Assembly (NCBI GenBank): GCA_036785705.1
Contig: JAWUZG010000299.1
Location: forward strand, 62,001 to 126,000
Reading direction: 5' to 3'
DNA: 64,000 nucleotides
Origin: Acanthornis magna
Lineage: Eukaryota > Chordata > Aves > Passeriformes > Acanthizidae
Shown: one piece after another, positions 47,201 to 53,083 of the stretch
Layout: every line of letters starts with the position of its first letter
How positions within the stretch are numbered: position 1 is the first letter of the stretch
Notes under the pieces: model-generated
Told to the model about the DNA's origin: nothing
The model's database searches: none
Seen by the model: the letters and a program-made list of their open reading frames with translations, nothing else
Program-made: the position numbers and the translations under genes

Positions 47201-47896
47201 CAGGGGGTACCTGGTTTCCACTCTGTCATTTACCTTACGCAGGTCGTGGACAAGTCGGCAGCCCCCGTCTGGTTTGCTGACACCCAGAATCGGTGTGTTG
47301 AAGGGAGACTTGCAAGGCTCTAGGATGCCATCCTCTAGCAGCTCTTCGATGGTGACCTTCAGTTTCTTCCGCTTCTCCTTGGTTAGGGGATACTGTGGAA
47401 CTCGAATAGGATTCGTTCCTGGAAGTAAGTTCACAGTTAGTGGTGTCATGTCTATTTTTCCCCGGTTGCCCGGTTTGGCCCAGACAATGGGGTTTATCTG
47501 GTTCTCATCTTGTACTGATAATACAAATAGCTTGGTAACCATTTTACCTTTACGGGGGACTACCCCAATTTGCAGTGGAATCTGCAGGTCTCTCCCCAAT
47601 AGATTTATTCCTGCTTGAGGAACAAAAAGGATGTCATTAATATGAATTCTTCCATTTCCCTTGATCTCCACATTTGGAATGATTGGGACGGTAAAAGTGT
47701 CACCCTTCGCTCCTGAGATCTCTATGGTGTTGTTTTTGGTAACGTATAGTCCTTTTGGTACTTCCGCAATACAAGTCCTTTCAGCTCCAGTGTCCACAAG
47801 AAACGTTACAGGTTGATGATGGGGACCTACTAATAAAGTTATCAAGGGCTCTTGTTGATGTTTATTGGTCCCCACTGGATAGAGCCCCTGACACCT
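44270..47896 (-). CDS. pol: Pro-Pol polyprotein (readthrough product of gag)
   Basis: This frame continues directly from gag after the UGA at 47899-47897, so its first codon is the one after that stop. An ATG-like start is not needed; the GTG at 47875 is used only as residue 1 for numbering. Domains in order: aspartic protease with DTG at 28-30; reverse transcriptase with D247, LPQG at 285-288 and YVDD at 318-321; RNase H with D620, E660, D681 and D751; an acidic linker at about 765-830; integrase with H872-x3-H876 and C906-x2-C909, then catalytic D938, D996 and E1032 (D-35-E spacing); and a C-terminal GPF-type domain around 1138-1183 (WEGPF). All catalytic residues are present and there is no frameshift. 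It ends 282 bases before env. Confidence 0.95.
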   Translation of the reverse strand, partial: RCQGLYPVGTNKHQQEPLITLLVGPHHQPVTFLVDTGAERTCIAEVPKGLYVTKNNTIEISGAKGDTFTVPIIPNVEIKGNGRIHINDILFVPQAGINLLGRDLQIPLQIGVVPRKGKMVTKLFVLSVQDENQINPIVWAKPGNRGKIDMTPLTVNLLPGTNPIRVPQYPLTKEKRKKLKVTIEELLEDGILEPCKSPFNTPILGVSKPDGGCRLVHDLRKVNDRVETRYPLVPNPYTLLNQIPPSHAWFSVVDLKDAFWSCPLDPSCRNIFAFTWEDPDTGRKRQLRWTRLPQGYTESPTLFGQALEGLLTTFDPPEGIKITQYVDDLLVSGEQEETVKLATIKLLNFLGQKGLRVSKQKLQFVLQEVKYLGHLIGHGTKKLSAERVKAIIDLPPPKTKREIRQLLGLFGYCRLWIDKYSQSVQFLYEKLTEEEPVHWTKSDDQKLKDLKDKLLQAPVLSLPALDKPFDLFVNVDKGVAFGVLTQTWGGSRKPVAFISKILDPVSRGWPQCIQAIAASAVLVAEAQKLVFGGTLTVHTPHCVKAILTQRASEWLTDARIVQYESLLIESKHLHFATCTSQNPAQFLYGLPQDDLAHNCINVIDLQTKVREDLTDIAILEGKKIFVDGSSRVVRGNRCSGYAVVDGLEMKVIEKGKLPGHWSAQVCELYALERALHHLAGEIGTIYTDSKYAFGVVHTFGKIWMERGLLNSKGKDILHKEMIVKILESLKRPKAIAVVHVPGHQTGLSLEARGNTLADNTAREAAIEGLFTETVLKVTTRAAAKRQETTDAEESNKTKETSEEDEVPKTLEANEEEIPSAPDQQGVSEKNLPRPIFNNKEKEQLAAIGGIEDQEGRWHLPDGRQILNKALTREILFAIHRNYHWGTKALVDHFSRVFCCLGVYEIANQITKNCLVCQKVNKKQMKNVPKGGMDIASRPFQSIQIDFTEMPLVQRWKYLLVIVDHLTHWVEAFPTTNATAHTVSKVLLEQIIPRYGVPLRIDSDRGTHFTSQITLNLINQLGSDWKLHTPWHPESSGRVERMNQTLKRILTKLMIETKWSWVKCLPLALLSVRTQPRTDIQVSAYEMLFGLPYLAGQREIDVKETGNIAIREYVKIIAHNIQELKEKGLLVQTPPLDFNLHNIHPGEWVLIKCWKEKSLTPSWEGPFQVLLTTEAAIRTAEKGWTHIRRVKGPVTPPEDEQELREKGKP

Positions 47897-47899
47897 TCA
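47819..47899 (-). promoter_or_regulatory. Gag-pol UGA readthrough site with pseudoknot potential
   Basis: gag ends in UGA (47899-47897) and the same frame stays open into pol. Eight bases (AGGUGUCA) separate the stop from GGGGCUCU (47888-47881), which pairs with AGAGCCCU (47852-47845). In the loop between them, GUGGGGACC (47875-47867) pairs with GGUCCCCAU (47827-47819). The two helices of 8 and 9 pairs, each with one G-U, interlock as a pseudoknot. Gammaretroviruses such as murine leukemia virus read through UAG with an 8-base spacer and a pseudoknot. Here the stop is UGA, and the 14-base link between the helices is longer than usual. Confidence 0.75.
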
Positions 47900-49552
47900 G
47901 TTACTTTCGGCCTGGGTTTCCTGGTACACTACTTGGTCTTTCTGCTTCCTGTAACAATACCAGGTCCCATGGCCTGGTTTCTTACAATAGGTACAATAGT
48001 GGTTTGCTTTGTTCATACTCGGGTCACTCGACCTCGAGTCACCTCTAGTAAATTGAGTGGGTTTAGGAGAGCCAATTGTAGTATCTTTGGGAGGGTCTTT
48101 TTCAACATTTTTCATTATTTTTGCTTTTGTTTTCCAATTTTCTTCATCTCTTCGAACAAAGACCCTCTGAGCTTCCTCGAGTAATTCCTTTAAATCTCTC
48201 TCTGGCCACTTGTCCAATTTTTCCAGTTTTTTACGAATATCCGGCCAGGAGTATAGCACAAAATGTACTTTCAACATTGTTTGCCCGCTGTCGCTGTCTA
48301 AATCCAATTGGGTGTACAATTGCACATTGTTCTTTAACCTTTCCAGCCAGTCATGGGGAGTTTCATCTTTACCTTGGGTACTTCCAAATGCCCTCTTGAT
48401 GTTGTTCACCCTCGGAACAGCCTCTCTAATCCCTTTTACTATCAATTTTCTATAATCTTTCATATTTTCTCTATCCTCCTCGTCATTTGGGTTCCAATTT
48501 GGATCTTCATTTGGCATTTTCCGTTCTCCAGGAGGGCCCTGATTATCATTATTTTCTCTCTCCCACACTTTCATTCCCGCAGTCCTTATTAAACATTGCT
48601 CCTCCAGGGAGAACAGGGACTGGAGGATGGACTGCATTTCGTGCCAAGTGAATATGTTTGGCCCGAGGAATTGATCGAATTGTTGAGATAACCCTATCGG
48701 GTCACTCAATAAGGACTTCATTTCTCTTTTGAAGTCTCTTACCTCTGAGGAGGAAAGAGGTGCAACTACATATCCAATTCCTCCCCGTGCTCCACCCATA
48801 GGCACTTCTCGCAGGGGGAAAGCCTTTGTTTTATCTTGTGGAGTTTTGGAACAATCCTCACAAATTGAGCAGGCCAATTTAACATTTCGTTTTCTGGTTG
48901 AGGAGAGAGATTTTTCTTTTCCAATTGGAGTAATTTTGCTTTTTGAATGTTTTGGACGAGGAGAGTTAGAGAGGGTATGTTTTCTTTTTGGTGTGCAGAC
49001 TTCTCCCTCATCTGACTGACTGGAATTATTTGTGTCCTCCTCCTCTATTGAGGATTCGGCACTACTATCTCCATCAATTTGGTTAGCAGCAACTGGTGGA
49101 AGGGCATCTAAAGGGTCCCATCGCTTTGGTTGAACTTTCCTTACTTTTTGATCTTTTTTGTCAGTGGTTGATGTTTCATGTTTAGTTAATTTTGAGTTGT
49201 CTTTTACTGTTAAGATTTTCTCGTCTTTTGTTTCCACATTGTTCCAATATTTTAACCAAATTCGTGCGTAATCCAATTGTTCCAATTTCTTTGGGCCCTT
49301 ATAATGTAGATATAAGCAAAGGGCCTTACAGAGCCATATCTCTGAAGATCCCTGTTTGGGCCACTTGAGTCCATCCTCTCGAATTTTCTTTCTAGGCCAC
49401 TCAAAGACACAGTACTGGATCATTTGCACTGCATCCTTCCCCTTAGTTAATTCATGACTGTCCCAATTTTTGAGCATAATGCCTAGGGGACTGTCAGGTG
49501 CTACTTTGTAATTCTTCAGGGAAGAGTGGCTCTTGCTTACACACTGACCCAT
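47897..49552 (-). CDS. gag: Gag polyprotein
   Basis: 551 codons from the ATG at 49552-49550 to UGA. The N terminus MGQCVS fits the N-myristoylation pattern (G2, S6). Residues 1-100 are MA-like with an EWP motif at 51-53. Residues 105-250 are a polar linker: an acidic serine-rich part (160-184), a basic part (188-225) and a CxxCxxC cluster (C228, C231, C234). CA follows from about 245 to 470, with a major-homology-like segment at 392-413 (QGKDETPHDWLERL). NC has a single zinc knuckle, C520-x2-C523-x4-H528-x4-C533. One knuckle and the same-frame junction with pol support a gammaretrovirus-like virus. I see no PPxY, P(T/S)AP or LYPxL late motif in Gag. The frame is complete. Confidence 0.95.
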   Translation of the reverse strand: MGQCVSKSHSSLKNYKVAPDSPLGIMLKNWDSHELTKGKDAVQMIQYCVFEWPRKKIREDGLKWPKQGSSEIWLCKALCLYLHYKGPKKLEQLDYARIWLKYWNNVETKDEKILTVKDNSKLTKHETSTTDKKDQKVRKVQPKRWDPLDALPPVAANQIDGDSSAESSIEEEDTNNSSQSDEGEVCTPKRKHTLSNSPRPKHSKSKITPIGKEKSLSSTRKRNVKLACSICEDCSKTPQDKTKAFPLREVPMGGARGGIGYVVAPLSSSEVRDFKREMKSLLSDPIGLSQQFDQFLGPNIFTWHEMQSILQSLFSLEEQCLIRTAGMKVWERENNDNQGPPGERKMPNEDPNWNPNDEEDRENMKDYRKLIVKGIREAVPRVNNIKRAFGSTQGKDETPHDWLERLKNNVQLYTQLDLDSDSGQTMLKVHFVLYSWPDIRKKLEKLDKWPERDLKELLEEAQRVFVRRDEENWKTKAKIMKNVEKDPPKDTTIGSPKPTQFTRGDSRSSDPSMNKANHYCTYCKKPGHGTWYCYRKQKDQVVYQETQAESN

Positions 49553-49628
49553 TTTGGCTCAACTGCAACGATGGGAAAGTAAAAAGAATATAGAATTTAA
49601 AATACCCACTTTCTATTTTATTTTCTCT

Positions 49629-49631
<3 letters not shown>

Positions 49632-49660
<29 letters not shown>
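49632..49660 (-). repeat. Sense-strand A29 run upstream of gag
   Basis: A run of 29 T on the plus strand, which is A29 in the proviral RNA about 80 bases upstream of the gag start codon. Homopolymers of this length are prone to sequencing length error. Confidence 0.85.
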
Positions 49661-49664
<4 letters not shown>

Positions 49665-49799
49665 AATATATGTATAAATAATATATGAATATTTTGATTT
49701 AATTTATTTTTTTACAAAATTTTTTTTTTTTTTTTAATTTAATTAATTAATTTATTTATATCTTTTGATGTTCTTTTCTTAACTTAATTATTTTCTATG

Positions 49800-50257
49800 A
49801 TGGGAACTTGATAACTTTCCGTGGGAAAAATTAATAATTCACTTAAACAATTAACAAAGCAATTGAATAATTAAACAATAAGAAACCAAGATGGTCGACA
49901 ATAATAACTTCCCGTGGGAAAAATAAATACTTCACTTAAGCACTTAAACAATGCAATGGACAATTAAACAATAAGGAACCAAGATGGTCGACAACTGAAA
50001 ACCAAAATGGCTGCTATAAATAATTCACTCAAGCAATTAAATAAAGCAATGAACAATTAAACAATAAAGAACCAAGATGGCCGATGACTGAAAACCAAAA
50101 TGGCCGCTATAAATGATTCACCAAATCAATGAACAATTAAACAATAAAGAACCAAGATGGCCGACGACTGAAAACCAAAATGGCCGCTATAAATGATTCA
50201 CTTAATCAATGAACAATTAAACAATAAGGAACCAAGATGGCCACCGGCTGATAACCA
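49800..50257 (-). repeat. Leader repeat A with paired YY1-like motifs
   Basis: Five imperfect tandem units of 57-93 bp, each with GAACAATTAAACAATAA or a close variant. In all but the first full unit an AAGATGG core and an AAAATGG core occur exactly 23 bases apart (starts 49981/50004, 50074/50097, 50154/50177, 50234/50257). The first clear unit has only the AAGATGG core at 49888. Confidence 0.85.
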
Positions 50258-50420
50258 AAATGGCTGCTTCCCCCTTTCCGGAGAAGCTTCTGGCTGAAGA
50301 AGAAGAACCCAAAATGGCCGCTCCCCCCTTCCCGGAGAAGCTTCTGGCTAAAGAAGAAGAACTCAAAATGGCCGCTCCCCCCTTCCCGGAGAAGCTTCTG
50401 GCTAAAGAAGAAGAACTCAA
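50217..50420 (-). CDS. Leader ORF, repeat-encoded (doubtful)
   Basis: A 67-codon ATG-initiated frame in proviral sense, upstream of gag and not in its frame. It consists mainly of three copies of an 18-residue unit of the type SSSSLARSFSGKGGAAIL, because the underlying 54-bp repeat is a multiple of three. There is no known domain. It could act as an upstream reading frame that lowers gag translation, but it may simply reflect the repeat. Confidence 0.25.
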   Translation of the reverse strand: MSSSSLARSFSGKGGAAILSSSSLARSFSGKGGAAILGSSSSARSFSGKGEAAILVISRWPSWFLIV

Positions 50421-50460
50421 AATGGCCGCTCCCCCCTTCCCGGAGAAGCTTCTGGCTAAA
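50258..50460 (-). repeat. Leader repeat B, 54-bp tandem unit
   Basis: Nearly identical 54-bp units, about 3.7 copies, each containing CCCGGAGAAGCTTCTGGCTA on the plus strand and one AAAATGGC core (starts 50257, 50311, 50365, 50419). The first unit differs slightly (CTTTCCGG and GCTGAAG). Confidence 0.93.
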
Positions 50461-50883
50461 GGACAGTTAGAGAAAGGGGACAGAGTAGATAGAAATATAA
50501 AAACTGAGGAGAAAATATATATATATGAAGGCCGCGCGGTGTTTTTTTTTTTTTTTTTTTCTTTCTTTCTGGGGCTGGGCTTTTTCCCTTAACAAAAATT
50601 TTCAATTTTCTTTGAATCTCCCACTTTCAGTCGCTTCAAGCTCACTCTCTCTGCTCTTGCCCCAAAACTGAGTCAGAGAGCTCTGGCTCTCAGCTCCTTG
50701 CCCTGTCTCACTCACTCTGCAATCACACCAGGGGTGGCCCACCCCACACTCACACTTCAATCAGGGCTGGCGCTAGGGAGAAACTAAACAGAAATTTTCT
50801 TTTTATAAGTTGGTTTTCCCTAACTACAGTCCCCTAGAAAGGGGTAGGGCCTCACCAATCTCCTGCGATGGTCTTGGAGTCCT

Positions 50884-50891
50884 CTCACCGT
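50884..50891 (-). promoter_or_regulatory. Candidate proviral splice donor
   Basis: In sense it reads CG/GTGAGA with GT at 50888-50887, about 110 bases after the primer site. A second candidate, GGTGAGG, has GT at 50855-50854. Either would supply the 5' splice site for env RNA. Confidence 0.3.
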
Positions 50892-50999
50892 AGGTGGTAT
50901 CCGCAGTAGTCCAAATTTGAGGAAAAAATCGGAAAAATTAAAAATTTGGAAAAAAACCAAAAAATCGGGATTTTTGGGCAAATTTGGGCAAAAAAGGAT

Positions 51000-51017
51000 A
51001 TCCGGGACGAGCCTCCA
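51000..51017 (-). promoter_or_regulatory. Primer binding site, tRNA-Pro-like
   Basis: In sense: TGGAGGCTCGTCCCGGAT, starting seven bases after the LTR end. It matches the common tRNA-Pro primer site of gammaretroviruses at 16 of 18 positions; the differences are at positions 4 and 14. A different tRNA as primer is possible. Confidence 0.75.
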
Positions 51018-51024
51018 AGAAAAT

Positions 51025-52047
51025 TGTCACAAAAAAGACAATTTCCCACTCGTGGGTTAGAGCAAAAGGTGTTTATTGCTGAACCCACGAGGTCCAGGAT
51101 CTCCCGAGGGAGAAATGAAAGGAAAAAGAAAGAAAAAAAAGCACAAAAAAAAAGGAAGGTCCCAGGACGGCAATAAGACTCTCCTGGCCACCGGTTGGTG
51201 GCCAAGGACAAGGAGATCCCTCAGGCCGGGTGGCGAACTTAAGCTAATCTTAAGTTCAAAAAAAGATTTTAAGTATAGCCCATAAAAATGGGCAAGAGGC
51301 CCAGCACCCGACCCAGCCTCTGACTCCCTGCTAGTCAGAGAGACAGAGACACCAGGCACCCTGCACAGACCAGAGTCTGCAGCTGTTGGTGGTAAAGGCA
51401 CCTGGAAAAAAGACTAGAGTCTGACTGTCTCAGCTCAAGAGAGCCAAATTTATAAAGTTTTTGATGGGCTGGTCCGAATTAGCCTCTCCGCCCTCTCGCT
51501 CGCTGGTGATTGGGAATACTAATTAATGAGGTGGCCTTCCCCACCAATAGATGGATCGTTGCCTAGGGGTAATTTGCAAAGGCGGGAAAGGGCCTCATTA
51601 GTATTCCACTTGAGGTGGGCGGAGAGGTGCAAACCTTCTATTTTTAGCTCGGGTGCTGCAGAGTGCCTTTAATATTGGGATGGGTGATGGGCTTACAGAT
51701 TTACAATACAACATAAAAACTGAGTTTTACATAAATAAAATTACAAAGATAAAGGATTTTTAAAAAGGTACAAAACTTCTGAACTCAGGGTTACATGGGT
51801 TCAACTGCTTTTCCATCTAAAATACCTTCAATCCCTTTTATTTTGCTCCAAACAACTTTAATATCCCAATGCTTTTACCCAGAAACATTGCACTCTTAAA
51901 ACATCTTTAAAACAGTCTCTTTTTTAACTTTTCAATCTAGAACTTTATCAAAAATCCAAACTTTCAACTCCACTCAACAGGTACAACAATACAACAGCAA
52001 CCATCAAGTCCAACATGCGAAAAATCACTCCACTCTCATTTATAACA
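51025..52047 (-). repeat. 5' LTR of the provirus
   Basis: The promoter LTR, identical by eye to 41787-42809 with an offset of 9,238. In sense it begins TGTTATAAATG at 52047 and ends GTGACA at 51025. It contains a CCAAT box (51509-51513), a TATA box (51449-51454), a GC-box-like CCGCCC on the minus strand near 51620, and AATAAA at 51072-51077. Confidence 0.96.
51449..51513 (-). promoter_or_regulatory. Proviral promoter: CCAAT and TATA boxes
   Basis: In sense, CCAAT (51513-51509) is followed about 55 bases later by TATAAA (51454-51449). Transcription would start near 51424, inside GAGCTGAGACAGTC. The same pair occurs in the 3' LTR at 42271-42275 and 42211-42216. Confidence 0.7.
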
Positions 52048-52052
52048 ACAAC
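52048..52052. repeat. Target-site duplication, provirus right flank
   Basis: ACAAC, matching 41782-41786, directly after the LTR terminus. It confirms that both ends belong to a single insertion and have not been rearranged. Confidence 0.88.
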
Positions 52053-52676
52053 AAAGCAGAAATCTGATGTATTAATGCCAGATTTCTGGGGTTTTCTTCA
52101 CTCTCTCTTCCTGTCAAGATGCCTTGTCAGAGCCTGGCTGGAAAACAGAGTTCTGAAATCTATTGTCATGTTCAGACTTGAAATGCTTGAAGATTTCTGA
52201 TGTCCTATATATCAAAAATTATTTTGAAGTATTCAGGGAGGGGGAGCGTTCAGGGAGGGTGAGCAATTTTCACCTGTCTAAAAGCTGGGGAACAAACAAC
52301 AAAGAACTTTGATAAGACATGCACAAAAATCTGATCTGTCCATTTAAATTTGTGTATTTTAAACAAATCATTTACTTTATATGTGGTAGAAAAGAGGGAA
52401 AGCAGAAGATTGCAAATGAGAGCTTTTAAAAAGGAATATATCTGTATCCAGTACAAATTCACAGTCTCAAGTTCAAGAGAAAATCCTGTTATCTCAATGA
52501 TGGACTGACAAAGCAAATTAAAAGAACCCCATTAGTTCACTGGCACTGTGGTCGCTGCCTTTCCAGGTATTGTGAACTTGTCTATTAAATGACAAGTACG
52601 AAGAAGCAATTTGAGCTTTGTCTTCCAGTGCATTTGATACACAGATCCCCTTAGTCTGGAAGCTATAGCCTTGATG
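52053..52676. other. AT-rich non-coding DNA
   Basis: The right flank of the provirus. It holds a short direct duplication around 52237-52262 (TTCAGGGAGGG twice) and nothing else recognisable. Confidence 0.5.
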
Positions 52677-52796
52677 TTATTTTACTTTTATTTTATTTTA
52701 TTTTATTTTATTTTATTCTATTCTATTCTATTCTATTCTATTCTATTCTATTCTATTCTATTCTATTCTATTCTATTCTATTCTATTTTATTTTAC
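52677..52796. repeat. Pentanucleotide microsatellite (TTTTA/TTCTA)n
   Basis: About 120 bp: several TTTTA units, then roughly fourteen TTCTA units, then TTTTA again. It is open in one frame on the plus strand (52671-52874) only because of composition. Confidence 0.95.
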
Positions 52797-52933
52797 ATTT
52801 TATCTTCACTTTCTTTGGAATATCCTGGGCAGGGTTCCTCAGTCCTGGTTGTCATCTATGCCATATCATTATGACAATCTGTTTGTACCTGACTTCTTAT
52901 CTGTCCCCTCCCTCTGAGAATGGTTATTCCATG

Positions 52934-53083
52934 GTTTTCCCAGGATGGTTTGGGTTGGAAGGTACCTCAAAGCCCACCCAGTGCCACCCCTGCCATGGGC
53001 AGGGACACCTTCCACTGTCCCAGGCTGCTGCAAGTCCCAATGTCCAACCTGGCCTTGGACACTGCCAGGGATCCAAGGGCACC
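52934..53083 (-). mobile_element. CR1 LINE 3' fragment
   Basis: Inverted CR1 end starting TTTCCCAGGATGGTTTGGG and running to GGACACTGCCAGGGATCCAA. Confidence 0.9.

Larger units (their letters stand above)
49553..50999 (-). other. Long proviral leader (5' untranslated region)
   Basis: About 1.45 kb lies between the primer site and the gag ATG, far longer than is typical. Read in sense, it starts with about 400 bases of mixed composition, passes through a 54-bp tandem repeat (50258-50460), then a looser repeat of 57-93 bp (49800-50257), and ends in an A/T-rich stretch with A-runs of 16 (49720-49735) and 29 (49632-49660). Another A-run of 19 is at 50542-50560. The packaging signal and the 5' splice site should lie here, but I cannot place the packaging signal. 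Confidence 0.85.
41787..52047 (-). mobile_element. Full-length endogenous retrovirus, gammaretrovirus-like
   Basis: A 10,261-bp provirus in reverse orientation, bounded by two 1,023-bp LTRs identical by eye and a 5-bp target duplication ACAAC. The minus-strand order is 5' LTR, primer site, long repetitive leader, gag, UGA, pro-pol, env, polypurine tract and 3' LTR. The gammaretrovirus-like assignment rests on Gag and Pol lying in one frame separated by a single stop, one zinc knuckle in NC, a GPF-type integrase tail, a CWVC motif in Env and a tRNA-Pro-like primer site. Gag and pol are unbroken; env lacks the transmembrane subunit. Identical LTRs mean a very recent insertion, since they are copied from one template and then diverge. 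Confidence 0.97.

Noticed and set aside
47700..47899. Ribosomal frameshift between gag and pol
   Set aside because: gag and pol are in the same frame, separated only by UGA, so a frameshift is not needed. Readthrough is the simpler reading.
42878..49552. Other plus-strand frames of 60-144 codons across gag, pol and env
   Set aside because: All are antisense shadows of the three viral genes.
49800..50460. CRISPR-like array of regularly spaced repeats
   Set aside because: The units are contiguous tandem repeats without unique spacers, sit inside a retroviral leader and are in an animal genome.
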